Below, piece after piece: positions 47,703 through 56,835 of a stretch of 64,000 nt of DNA. The notes below the pieces were generated by a model. That model searched no databases and was not told the origin of the DNA. It saw nothing but the letters and a program-made list of their open reading frames with translations. Positions within the stretch are counted from its first letter, which is position 1; every line of letters starts with the position of its first letter. The position numbers and the translations under genes were made by a program. The stretch is from NCBI RefSeq assembly GCF_007489285.1, contig NZ_VLIY01000008.1, positions 1 through 64,000 on the forward strand, read 5' to 3'. This stretch comes from Skermania sp. ID1734. Its GTDB lineage: Bacteria; Actinomycetota; Actinomycetes; Mycobacteriales; Mycobacteriaceae.

Positions 47703-48027
47703 CCCGTCAGTGCCGCCCAGCGGCCCCGGCTGCGTGGAGTGTGACGCCGCCGGCGGTTGGTGGGTACATCTGCGCCGCTGCGCGCAGTGCGGCCACGTGG
47801 GCTGCTGTGATTCCTCACCGAGCCGGCATGCGAGCGCGCACGCAGCCGAGACCGGCCACCCGTTCATTCAGAGCTACGAACCCGGCGAGGACTGGTTCTG
47901 GAACTTTCAGACCCAGCAAGCGGTTTCGGGTCCGGAGCTGGCGGCTCCCACCCACCATCCGATCGAGCAACCGGTTCCCGGGCCGGCCGGCCGGGTGCCG
48001 GCCGACTGGCAGCGCCGGATCCACTGA
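47677..48027 (+). CDS. UBP-type zinc-finger protein
   Basis: Small protein of 116 aa dominated by a UBP-type (ubiquitin-hydrolase-like) zinc finger. Cys/His ligands are visible in GCVECDAAGGWWVHLRRC, CAQCGHVGCCDSS and SRHASAHAAETGHPFIQSYE. In eukaryotes this fold binds the ubiquitin C-terminus; bacteria without ubiquitin often encode it next to the redox two-component pair seen here. ATG 47677 has GAAGGAG 7-8 nt upstream and lies within the end of the kinase gene; the transporter gene begins on its stop codon (TGATG). Function is unknown. Confidence 0.87.
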   Translation: MIQPIPGIDPSVPPSGPGCVECDAAGGWWVHLRRCAQCGHVGCCDSSPSRHASAHAAETGHPFIQSYEPGEDWFWNFQTQQAVSGPELAAPTHHPIEQPVPGPAGRVPADWQRRIH

Positions 48028-48881
48028 TGCCCCATCATCTGCTGCCCATCTGCCTGGCGCTGTTGTCGGCGCTGTGCATCGCGGTGGGTGCAGTCGTGCG
48101 TCAGCGTGCGGCCGCCGCCGTTCCGGTCAGCGAAGTCGCCGACGTGATGAGTACTGTTGCACGGCAACCGGCCTGGTGGCTCGGCATCACTGTCGGGGTG
48201 GCGGGCTACGCGTTTCAGGCGGCCGCGCTCGCGCGCGGGTCACTGCTACTGGTGCAACCTCTGCTGGTGCTGTCGTTGCTTTTCGCGCTGCCGATCGGCG
48301 CCTGGTACGGCGACCGGATGATCAAGCCGCGCGAATGGGCCTGGGCTGCAACGCTCACCGTTGCCGTGGCGATTCTGGTGGTGGTGGGCGATCCACGACA
48401 CGGTGCCGAGCATGCGGAGGCCTTGCACTGGGCCCTGGTCGCCGCGTTCGGAGTACCTGCGCTGGGGGCCTGCCTGCTCGCGGCTCGCGCGTGGCCGGGT
48501 CATCGGCGCGCATTGCTGCTCGGCGTCGTCGCCGGCGCGCTGTTCGGGGTCGCCGCGGTGCTCACCAAGGGGGTGATGGCAACCGCCCGCCATGGTGGAT
48601 TGGCAGTATTGCTGTCGCCGGAAACGTGGGCGCTTGTGGTGGTCGGCGTAGCTGCATTGTGCTTGCAGCAGAGCGCGTATCAAGCCGGTGATCTGCAGGC
48701 ATCGTTGCCGGCGTCGACAGTCGCGGAGCCAGTGGTGGCGAGCATGCTGGGCTTTCTGGTGCTCGGCGAATATCTGGACGTGGATAAGGAACTGACGGCG
48801 CTGCTGCTGGCCGCGCTTGTCGCCATGGTGGTTGCGGCCGTCGCGCTCGCTCGCGGAACTGGTGAGGCCGCGCTTGCCTAG
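48027..48881 (+). CDS. DMT-family (EamA-like) membrane transporter
   Basis: Membrane protein of 284 aa with about nine or ten helices and the drug/metabolite transporter pattern, including LLVQPLLVLSLLFALPIGAWY, QQSAYQAGDLQASLPASTVAEPVVASMLGFLVLGE near the end. The substrate is unknown. ATG 48027 overlaps the zinc-finger stop by one base, so it is probably co-transcribed with the redox cassette, though a functional tie is only inferred. It overlaps the FUSC gene by 20 nt. Confidence 0.85.
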   Translation: MPHHLLPICLALLSALCIAVGAVVRQRAAAAVPVSEVADVMSTVARQPAWWLGITVGVAGYAFQAAALARGSLLLVQPLLVLSLLFALPIGAWYGDRMIKPREWAWAATLTVAVAILVVVGDPRHGAEHAEALHWALVAAFGVPALGACLLAARAWPGHRRALLLGVVAGALFGVAAVLTKGVMATARHGGLAVLLSPETWALVVVGVAALCLQQSAYQAGDLQASLPASTVAEPVVASMLGFLVLGEYLDVDKELTALLLAALVAMVVAAVALARGTGEAALA

Positions 48882-50511
48882 CGATCTGATCAGGCACCTG
48901 CAGCAGTGGCGGAAGCTGCTTTTCGGCCTGAGCCCGACGGATCGTCGATGGAGTCGTGCCTTGCGCGCGGCGCTCGCGCCGGGCATTCCCGCACTGATTG
49001 CCGTGGGACTCGGGTATTCGCAGGAAGCGCTGCTCATGACCGTCGGCGGGTTCGCCGTGCTCTACGGGGAGCGCCGGCCGTATCGGGTCCGCTGGCGGGT
49101 GGTGCTCACCGCCGGTGCCGGCCTGGTCGTGGCTGTCGCGCTCGGCGGGTGGGTCGAAACCATCGATGAATCCGGCGTCGTCGAGGTGGCATTGCTGACC
49201 GTCGTCGCGATGGTCGGTGCCTATTCGGTCGATGCGGCGCGGCTGGGGCCGCCGGGTGCGTTTTTCTTTGTGCTCGTTACGGGTGTCTCGATGGTGCTGG
49301 CCCGCTCCGGGGTGCCATTGGGAACCGTGCTGATCTGTACCGCGATCGGCGTTTGCTCGTCGGTGCTGGTGTCGATGGCCGGCATCGTGCGCGACCGCAG
49401 TAAGCCGGAGCGAATGGTGGTGCGCGCGGCCGTGCAGGCCGTCGAGGACTATGCACAGTTGTCGGATTCGACGACCGTGGAGGCACGGCATGCCGCTGGT
49501 GCAGCGATCTGGGACGGCTGGTCCGCTGTGTACGACGCCGGACTGCCCGAGCGCGCACCCGAATCCGGGCTGGTAAGCGAGTTGCTCGCGGCGCACAAGC
49601 GGTTCGCCGGCGTGCAGGTCGACGATCGGTGGGCCGCCGTCGACCGGGAGGTGCTCTTGCCCCGGCCGCAGATGCCGCTGGCGCGTCCCACGGTGTGGTA
49701 TCGCTTGCGCCGGTCGTTTTCGGTGCATTCCCATGCCAGCGCGATCGCCGTCCGCATCGGCGTGGCTGTTGCGGCGACGGGCGCCATCAGTCTGGCGCTG
49801 TCGCTGGACCGTCCGGACTGGGCAGTGGTTGCCTCCGTGCTGGTGTTGCATCAAGGACTCGACCGGGTGCAGGGGACGGTGCGTGGGCTGCACCGGTTTA
49901 TCGGCACAGTGATCGGGCTGGGTTTGTTTGCGTTGATTCACGCGTTTTCGCCGACCGGATATGTGCTGGTCCTGGTGCTAATGGTGCTGCAATTCCTGGT
50001 CGAATTGTTTGTCGCACGCAATTACGGGCTCGCGGTCATCTTCATTACGCCGTTGGCGCTGTTGATCATTGTCGGCGCGCATCCCGGATCGCCGGTGGGG
50101 CCGGTGGTTCGTGATCGTTTCGTCGAAACACTGCTCGGCATAGCCGTTGCACTGGCCGCGTTGTGGGGCGTCCTGCCGCGCTCGCACCGGCGGACGTTCG
50201 GGTGGACGGAGGCACGGGTGCTGCGCGCGGGACGTCGACTCATGGCTTTGGATGTTCCGGCCGACCACCCGGCGGCGATGGTGTTGCGACGCGATCTGCA
50301 GTTCGAGTTGATCGGATGTGCGTTGAGCGGGTCTGACGCGGCGCACAACGAGCGGCCGTGGGCCAGGCAGCAGTGGACCCGTCATGCCGAGGTCCTGCAG
50401 TGGGGATACGACCTGCTTGCGCAGTGTTGGGCTGAGTTGTCCGGCGGCGGTGCCGACCGAACCGAATTGGGGGACCGCCTTTTTCGGCTGCAGGAGACGG
50501 TGCGGTCCTGA
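48862..50511 (+). CDS. FUSC-family membrane protein
   Basis: Membrane protein of 549 aa with two clusters of hydrophobic helices (about residues 30-170 and 310-440) separated by a soluble helical region. This is the duplicated layout of FUSC/YccS-type proteins, some of which are aromatic-acid efflux pumps. Characteristic segments are LAPGIPALIAVGLGYSQEALLMTVGGFAVLYGERRPYR and WAVVASVLVLHQGLDRVQGTVRGLHRFIGTVIG. GTG 48862 is chosen as the start; an upstream in-frame start at 48817 lies deeper in the transporter gene. Confidence 0.84.
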   Translation: MRPRLPSDLIRHLQQWRKLLFGLSPTDRRWSRALRAALAPGIPALIAVGLGYSQEALLMTVGGFAVLYGERRPYRVRWRVVLTAGAGLVVAVALGGWVETIDESGVVEVALLTVVAMVGAYSVDAARLGPPGAFFFVLVTGVSMVLARSGVPLGTVLICTAIGVCSSVLVSMAGIVRDRSKPERMVVRAAVQAVEDYAQLSDSTTVEARHAAGAAIWDGWSAVYDAGLPERAPESGLVSELLAAHKRFAGVQVDDRWAAVDREVLLPRPQMPLARPTVWYRLRRSFSVHSHASAIAVRIGVAVAATGAISLALSLDRPDWAVVASVLVLHQGLDRVQGTVRGLHRFIGTVIGLGLFALIHAFSPTGYVLVLVLMVLQFLVELFVARNYGLAVIFITPLALLIIVGAHPGSPVGPVVRDRFVETLLGIAVALAALWGVLPRSHRRTFGWTEARVLRAGRRLMALDVPADHPAAMVLRRDLQFELIGCALSGSDAAHNERPWARQQWTRHAEVLQWGYDLLAQCWAELSGGGADRTELGDRLFRLQETVRS

Positions 50512-50557
50512 CCGCCAGCCATACCTAGTTGATGCATAACGAAGCAGACTCCCTGAG

Positions 50558-50574
50558 TGATAGCACGATATCAT
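50558..50574 (+). promoter_or_regulatory. Promoter/operator of the first VapBC module
   Basis: TGATA and TATCA form an inverted repeat (50558-50562, 50569-50573) with a 6-nt spacer. The right half is part of TATCAT, a TANNNT -10 element ending exactly 6 nt before GTG 50581. Binding of the antitoxin here would cover the promoter, the usual autoregulation of such modules. Confidence 0.55.
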
Positions 50575-50580
50575 TCACGT

Positions 50581-50829
50581 GTGGCGCAAATACTGATCCG
50601 ACAACTCGACGACGACACGAAAAGCAAGCTGCAACGACTGGCCCGTCAGCACGGCCGCAGCACCGAGGAAGAAGTGCGTGAAATCTTGCGCAGCGCCGTG
50701 CGGAATGTCGACGATCCGCCGCAACGCCTGGGTTCGCGCATCGCCTCGCGGTTCGCCGAGGTCGGGCTCGAAAGTGAGATTCCCGAACTGCGAGGTCAGT
50801 CTGTCCGGCCTGCGCAGTTCGAATCATGA
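50581..50829 (+). CDS. FitA/VapB-type ribbon-helix-helix antitoxin
   Basis: Antitoxin of 82 aa. The N-terminal half is a ribbon-helix-helix DNA-binding domain (AQILIRQLDDDTKSKLQRLA, STEEEVREILRSAV), as in FitA. The C-terminal tail (RIASRFAEVGLE...VRPAQFES) should wrap the toxin. No ribosome binding site precedes GTG 50581; the -10 spacing points to a leaderless mRNA. The stop overlaps the toxin ATG (ATGA). Confidence 0.88.
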   Translation: MAQILIRQLDDDTKSKLQRLARQHGRSTEEEVREILRSAVRNVDDPPQRLGSRIASRFAEVGLESEIPELRGQSVRPAQFES

Positions 50830-51251
50830 TCTTGCTGGATACGAATGTGCTTTCCGCGTTGATGGGGAAAGTGCCTGATCCGGCCGTGGTCGCGTGGCTC
50901 GACAACCAGCCGGTCGAGTCGATCTGGACTACGTCGATAACCGTCTTCGAGATCCGCACTGGCATCGGTCTTTTGGAGCGCGGCCGTCGACGCAAGCAAC
51001 TCGATGAGATGTTTTCGCAGTTGTTGGCCGACGATTTGGACGGTCGTGTGCAGTCGTTCGACATCTCGGCCGCACTGGCGGCTGGGACCATCGCCGCAAG
51101 CCGCCAACGTGCCGGGCGAACGGTCGAGATTCGCGATGTGCAGATCGCTGGCATTGTGGCTTGCCGCCGCGCAACCCTCGCGACTCGCAATACGCGGCAC
51201 TTCGAAGGAACTGGCATCCAACTCGTAGATCCATGGAACTCGCCGACATGA
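50826..51251 (+). CDS. PIN-domain ribonuclease toxin (FitB/VapC type)
   Basis: Toxin of 141 aa with the PIN-domain acidic site: Asp5 (MILLDTNVLSAL), Glu42 (TVFEIRTGI) and Asp104 (IRDVQIAG), followed by LATRNTRHF. PIN toxins cleave RNA, often tRNA or rRNA, when freed from their antitoxin. Length and the spacing of acidic residues match FitB. It overlaps its antitoxin gene by 4 nt. A second module follows after 16 nt. Confidence 0.9.
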   Translation: MILLDTNVLSALMGKVPDPAVVAWLDNQPVESIWTTSITVFEIRTGIGLLERGRRRKQLDEMFSQLLADDLDGRVQSFDISAALAAGTIAASRQRAGRTVEIRDVQIAGIVACRRATLATRNTRHFEGTGIQLVDPWNSPT

Positions 51252-51281
51252 ATGGTATTTTTCTACCATGCGAACTACCAT
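51252..51281 (+). promoter_or_regulatory. Promoter/operator of the second VapBC module
   Basis: ATGGTA (51252-51257) and TACCAT (51264-51269) form a perfect inverted repeat, and a further TACCAT half-site lies at 51276-51281. TATTTT (51256-51261) is a TANNNT -10 element ending exactly 6 nt before ATG 51268. The operator thus covers the promoter and the start codon, giving the module its own control. Confidence 0.55.
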
Positions 51282-51513
51282 CGATTCTGCCGGCCGCATC
51301 GTCGTCCCGAAGGCCGTGCGCGAGGCGATGGGTCTGGAGGCGGGGAGGGCTATCGACGTGGTCTATGTGGATGGGCGAATCGAAATAGAACTCGCGCCCG
51401 CGGAGGTCGCCGTGGCAATCGAGGGCGGCTTACCGCTCGTTACCCCGACCGATGACCTCCCGCAACTGACAGACGATCAGGTTCGCGACACGCTCGATTC
51501 GACGCGACGGTGA
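51268..51513 (+). CDS. AbrB/SpoVT-like VapB antitoxin
   Basis: Antitoxin of 81 aa with an N-terminal swapped-hairpin AbrB domain (TTIDSAGRIVVPKAVREAMG, DVVYVDGRIEIEL) and an acidic C-terminal tail (PTDDLPQLTDDQVRDTL) suited to neutralise the toxin. The ATG is leaderless-type and part of its own operator. The stop overlaps the toxin GTG (GTGA). Confidence 0.9.
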   Translation: MRTTIDSAGRIVVPKAVREAMGLEAGRAIDVVYVDGRIEIELAPAEVAVAIEGGLPLVTPTDDLPQLTDDQVRDTLDSTRR

Positions 51514-51920
51514 CGGCTAGCGAAACGTGCGACACCAGCGTCCTGGTCCCGGCCGTGCTGTCGTGGCACCCAGCGCATAACTCCTCGCGCCGGGCGGTCC
51601 GGGAACGAGTGGCGACGATTCCTGTTCACGTCCTGCTGGAGACCTACAGCGTCTTGACGCGCCTGCCGTCTCCGCACCGGCTCGCCCCGCACACCGCCGC
51701 CGAGGTGGTCGCGGGCATCGCCTTGCAGACCTGCGCATTGCCACCCGACGAATACCGGCCGCTGATCGCGAAGTTGGCGCAGGCCGGAATTCGTGGCGGC
51801 GCCGTTTACGACGGATTGGTCGCGGCAAGCGCTATGTATCACGGGTTCAACCTGATTACCCGGGACCGCAGGGCCCGACCGGCGTACGACGCGATCGGTG
51901 CGCGCTACAGCCTTCTTTGA
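51510..51920 (+). CDS. PIN-domain ribonuclease toxin (VapC type)
   Basis: Toxin of 136 aa with PIN acidic residues in CDTSVLVPAV (Asp8), VLLETYSVLTRLP (Glu), AVYDGLVAASA (Asp) and LITRDRRARPAYDAIG. It is unlike the first toxin outside these motifs, so the two modules are not a recent duplication. It ends 16 nt before the first CIRCE element of groEL. Confidence 0.9.
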   Translation: MTASETCDTSVLVPAVLSWHPAHNSSRRAVRERVATIPVHVLLETYSVLTRLPSPHRLAPHTAAEVVAGIALQTCALPPDEYRPLIAKLAQAGIRGGAVYDGLVAASAMYHGFNLITRDRRARPAYDAIGARYSLL

Positions 51921-51936
51921 ACTCCACCGATCCAAC

Positions 51937-51963
51937 CTTGCACTCACCACCCTCGAGTGCTAA
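51937..51963 (+). promoter_or_regulatory. CIRCE element 1 (HrcA operator)
   Basis: CTTGCACTC, 9 nt, GAGTGCTAA: one base off the consensus TTAGCACTC-N9-GAGTGCTAA in the left arm. HrcA binding here represses groEL. Confidence 0.9.
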
Positions 51964-51971
51964 AAAGGCAC

Positions 51972-51998
51972 TTGGCACTCGGAACCATTGAGTGCCAG
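51972..51998 (+). promoter_or_regulatory. CIRCE element 2 (HrcA operator)
   Basis: TTGGCACTC, 9 nt, GAGTGCCAG: a slightly degenerate CIRCE copy 8 nt after the first. Two operators in front of groEL imply heat-shock control by HrcA. Confidence 0.88.
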
Positions 51999-52011
51999 GT
52001 CGGGACGGTGA

Positions 52012-53724
<1,713 letters not shown>

Positions 53725-53739
53725 GTCCGCGCTTCAAAT

Positions 53740-53779
53740 AAAAAGACCGGTCACCCGAGTGCGGGTGGCCGGTCTTTTT
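53740..53779 (+). terminator. Intrinsic terminator of groEL
   Basis: AAAAGACCGGTCACCC (53741-53756) pairs with GGGTGGCCGGTCTTTT (53763-53778) with one G-T wobble, followed by a T. The A-run and T-run make it usable from both strands. Confidence 0.92.
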
Positions 53780-53827
53780 GCTGCCGATTCGTCCGTAATG
53801 TGCGCAACCGACTGCCAGAATTGTCCG

Positions 53828-54601
53828 ATGAATACCAGGTCTCGACGGGGACGGCGGGCCGCGCTGGCGGCGCTGATCGCCTTGCTCCCTTTGCTGCTTT
53901 CGGGTTGCCTGCGACTCGTTGTCGATGCGGACGTCGACAGCGACAACACAGTGACTGGTTCGATCGTGATCGGCGTCGACAAGAACCTGATATCGATGAT
54001 GCCGGGAGGCCGGGACGCATTCTTCAAAAGCACCACGTCGCAAGGCGGCTGCGATATCCCAGGGGCCAAGCAAACACCCTACGACCAGGACGGTTACACC
54101 GGACTGAAATGCGAATTCAGCAACGTTTCGCTGGCCGACTTCACCAAGGCCGCCAAATCCGAAGAGGACCCGCTCTCGCTGACGCGCGAGGGTGACAAGT
54201 TCGTGCTCCGGGGGTCGATCGACCTGTCGCGCGGGAGCGAACAGACGGACCAGGACACGCCGGACTTCGGTGCCGCGCTGGCCGATTCCGATGTGCGGCT
54301 GACGTTCACCTTCCCCGGCAAGATCGAGTCGACGACCGGAACCCTGAGCAATGATGACCACACCGTGAAGTTCACTACCGACAAAAACGGCAAGGCGAAG
54401 ATCGACGCCGTAGCGGGTGCGACGAGCGACAGCGGACCGGTGTCGTGGCTGCAAGACAATTGGTACTGGATTGTGCTGGCGGTTGTCGTCGCCGCGATCT
54501 GCGTGCTGGCGATCGTGTTTCTGATCCTTCGCGGGCGGCGCAAGCCAGCGGCGGCGCAGGGTTACGGGCCGCCGCCGGGATATGGGCCGCCTGCCCAATG
54601 A
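53828..54601 (+). CDS. LppM-type lipoprotein (DUF3153-like)
   Basis: Lipoprotein of 257 aa: basic signal (NTRSRRGRRAAL), lipobox LLSGC, an extracytoplasmic beta-rich domain (LRLVVDADVDSDNTVTGSIV, GLKCEFSNVSLADF), a membrane helix near the C-terminus (WYWIVLAVVVAAICVLAIVF) and a Pro/Gly/Tyr-rich cytoplasmic tail. This is the LppM layout; in M. tuberculosis LppM affects phagosome handling, which cannot be assumed here. The ATG 53828 start lies after the groEL terminator. Confidence 0.85.
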   Translation: MNTRSRRGRRAALAALIALLPLLLSGCLRLVVDADVDSDNTVTGSIVIGVDKNLISMMPGGRDAFFKSTTSQGGCDIPGAKQTPYDQDGYTGLKCEFSNVSLADFTKAAKSEEDPLSLTREGDKFVLRGSIDLSRGSEQTDQDTPDFGAALADSDVRLTFTFPGKIESTTGTLSNDDHTVKFTTDKNGKAKIDAVAGATSDSGPVSWLQDNWYWIVLAVVVAAICVLAIVFLILRGRRKPAAAQGYGPPPGYGPPAQ

Positions 54602-54628
54602 GTGGCGGGGCCGGTGCGCTGCCTCCCG

Positions 54629-54634
54629 TAGCAT
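54629..54634 (+). promoter_or_regulatory. -10 element of the GT-C-like gene, leaderless geometry
   Basis: TAGCAT fits TANNNT and ends 7 nt before GTG 54642. Confidence 0.4.
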
Positions 54635-54641
54635 CCGTTGA

Positions 54642-56144
54642 GTGAGCTACTCGGCGACCAAGAAACAATCGATTCGGCAATTGCCGGCCGGCGTCATGGC
54701 CGGGCCGGTCGGTCACCTTGTCGCTGCCGCGGCTTGTCTACTCGGTGCTATTGCAGTTGTTATCCGCCTCGACGGTTATATTCCCGACGACGGATTCATC
54801 ACGTTGCGCTATGCGCAGAACCTTGTAGATGGGTTCGGCTGGATATACAACTATGCTCATCCGACCACCGACGCCGCATCGGCACCGCTTTACACGCTCG
54901 CACTCGCCGGGATCGGTCTGATTATCGGAAATGTAAAGCTCGGTGCCATTCTGCTCTTTCTCGCGACAACGGCGATTTCCGGTTACTTGGCGTTTGCCCT
55001 ATTGCGTCGCTGCGGACTGCTGGCTGGAGCTGTCGCGGCAGCTGCTTTGCTTGTGATAAATCCGTGGTTGCTGGCGACGGAGGGAATGGAGACGTCGCTC
55101 TTTGTGTGTCTGCTGCTTGCCGGAACCGTGTTGCTCGACCGCGGAAATTCGCTGCTAGCGGCGGGGTTGTTCGCTGCTGCAACCTTGGTGCGCGCAGATG
55201 GACTCGTGTTCCTGTCTGTCGCAGCTGCCATCGTGGTGTGGCGTGAGCGACGCTTTCCCACGCGATTCACGGTCGGCACGCTGTTTGTTGCCGCAGTGTG
55301 GGCGGCGATTTCGCTGTGGATCGACATTCCGCTCTTACCGGGCACGCTAGAGGCAAAAATTGCGCAGGGTCGTTCGGGGTTCTGGGCGCACTCGAATTAT
55401 GTTCGCGGATTCTTTGCAATGCCCGTCTGGCTGGGTTTCACCGCGTGGGCGGTGGTGTCCGGCCTGCTCGGTCTGGCGGGGCTCGCAGTGCTCTGTGCTA
55501 AGTGGCGAAATCACTCGCTATGGCGGCCCTTGTTTCCATTCTTTGTCAGTACGGTGGGCGTTTCGATTGCGTATGCGGTCGTCATCAGACCACCTGCATA
55601 TCATTGGTACTTCGGCCCGCAATTGGTTGCCATAGCCCTCTGCGCTGGGGTCAGCGTGGATTGGCTCGCCACCCGAGTTTCGCGGTTGATGAACGCTTCG
55701 TCCGGCCTGACGATCGGTGCGTCGGTAGCGCTGGCGGCAACGATTCCAGTTCTTTGGTTGGGGTGGCGACAGACACCGCACGGGACGGGGTCGCCGAGCT
55801 ATGTGGACGCCGGTCAATGGATCGCGGCGAACACTCGCTCGGACGCAACCGTCGCGTGCATGGAGATTGGAATTCTCGGCTGGGAAAGCCATCGCGACAT
55901 GGTCGACTATCTGGGTCTGCTCTCTGCCAACTCTGTCCAGGATTTGCGACGCGGTGACGTGGTGTCGTGGTTGGCGCGCGATCGCCCGGACTACTGGGTT
56001 GTCCACCAACCGCTCAACAAAGTGTTCGAGATTCCGGCCGCCAGCCAGCAATGGGTTCGGGCTACCTACACCCCGGTATGGACCGACGGGACGGTCGAGG
56101 TGTGGAAGCGCGATGGGTCAGCCACTCCGACCGCGACACGCTGA
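54642..56144 (+). CDS. GT-C-like polytopic membrane glycosyltransferase, putative
   Basis: Membrane protein of 500 aa with about ten hydrophobic segments. The first extracytoplasmic loop carries PDDGFITLRYAQNLVDG, resembling the paired-Asp motif of GT-C glycosyltransferases such as the arabinofuranosyltransferase AftB. The C-terminal 110 residues are soluble. It would transfer a sugar from a polyprenyl-phosphate donor to an envelope acceptor; donor and acceptor are unknown. Base composition differs from its neighbours: three sampled 60-nt lines are only 52-55% GC, against well over 60% around it, suggesting acquisition. Its start is leaderless-type. Confidence 0.68.
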   Translation: MSYSATKKQSIRQLPAGVMAGPVGHLVAAAACLLGAIAVVIRLDGYIPDDGFITLRYAQNLVDGFGWIYNYAHPTTDAASAPLYTLALAGIGLIIGNVKLGAILLFLATTAISGYLAFALLRRCGLLAGAVAAAALLVINPWLLATEGMETSLFVCLLLAGTVLLDRGNSLLAAGLFAAATLVRADGLVFLSVAAAIVVWRERRFPTRFTVGTLFVAAVWAAISLWIDIPLLPGTLEAKIAQGRSGFWAHSNYVRGFFAMPVWLGFTAWAVVSGLLGLAGLAVLCAKWRNHSLWRPLFPFFVSTVGVSIAYAVVIRPPAYHWYFGPQLVAIALCAGVSVDWLATRVSRLMNASSGLTIGASVALAATIPVLWLGWRQTPHGTGSPSYVDAGQWIAANTRSDATVACMEIGILGWESHRDMVDYLGLLSANSVQDLRRGDVVSWLARDRPDYWVVHQPLNKVFEIPAASQQWVRATYTPVWTDGTVEVWKRDGSATPTATR

Positions 56145-56151
56145 ATAAACA

Positions 56152-56177
56152 AAACGCCGGTCTCGACTATGGCGTTT
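56152..56177. promoter_or_regulatory. 7-bp inverted repeat upstream of the TetR gene
   Basis: AAACGCC (56152-56158) and GGCGTTT (56171-56177) with a 12-nt spacer, 8 bp after the GT-C-like stop and 15 bp before the -10 hexamer of the TetR gene. It could be the TetR operator or a weak terminator. Confidence 0.45.
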
Positions 56178-56191
56178 AATGCGACTTTGGG

Positions 56192-56197
56192 TACCAT
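56192..56197 (+). promoter_or_regulatory. Possible -10 element of the TetR gene
   Basis: TACCAT fits TANNNT and ends 8 nt before ATG 56206, with no ribosome binding site. Confidence 0.38.
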
Positions 56198-56205
56198 CTA
56201 CGCCA

Positions 56206-56835
56206 ATGACGCAGGTGGTGAGTTCCCGGACCTACGGCGGGCAATTAATCGAGGACCGACAGCGAGAGCGCCGCGAACGCTTTCTGGAGTCCGGCCTGAA
56301 CGTTTTTGCCCGGGACGGCTATGCAAGCAGTTCCGTCGGCGCTATCTGTAAAGACGCCGGGTTGTCGTCGCGCCAGTTCTACGAGGAATTCACCGGTCGT
56401 GAGGCGCTGCTCATCGAGTTGTGCGACCGGATCGAAAACTCTTCGCGCGACGCAGTTTTGGCGGCAATGGACGCGCAGTCGGCGCCGCGCATCGGCCCGA
56501 AGATCGAGGCGGGAGTCCGCGCGTACGTGGAATCGGTCGGCCGCGATCCCCGTCGTGCTCGGGTGGCGCTCGTCGAAGCTGTCGGCGCGAGCCCGCGGAT
56601 GGAGCAGTACCGGTTGGCGCAACGCCAGTCGTGGGCGACGATGCTGCAGCGGTTCGCCGAAGAGATGGCCGGCCACGGCGAAATTCCGGCCGGCGATTAC
56701 GCGATGCGCGTCAGCGCGATTCTCGGCGCCGTGAGCTACGTGGTCTACGACTGGACGATCGCCTCGCCGCGCCCGGATCTCGATGACGTGATCAGGGTTC
56801 TGGTGCGCACGTTGGTCGGCGCTATCAGCAGTTAA
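56206..56835 (+). CDS. TetR-family transcriptional regulator
   Basis: Regulator of 209 aa. The N-terminal helix-turn-helix is clear (RRERFLESGLNVFARDGYASSSVGAICKDAGLSSRQFYEEF), followed by an all-helical ligand domain. It probably represses its own operon, which includes the alpha/beta hydrolase whose ATG overlaps its stop by one base (TAATG). An inverted repeat lies just upstream. The frame is open to 56179, but ATG 56206 gives the usual short lead before the DNA-binding domain. Confidence 0.9.
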   Translation: MTQVVSSRTYGGQLIEDRQRERRERFLESGLNVFARDGYASSSVGAICKDAGLSSRQFYEEFTGREALLIELCDRIENSSRDAVLAAMDAQSAPRIGPKIEAGVRAYVESVGRDPRRARVALVEAVGASPRMEQYRLAQRQSWATMLQRFAEEMAGHGEIPAGDYAMRVSAILGAVSYVVYDWTIASPRPDLDDVIRVLVRTLVGAISS

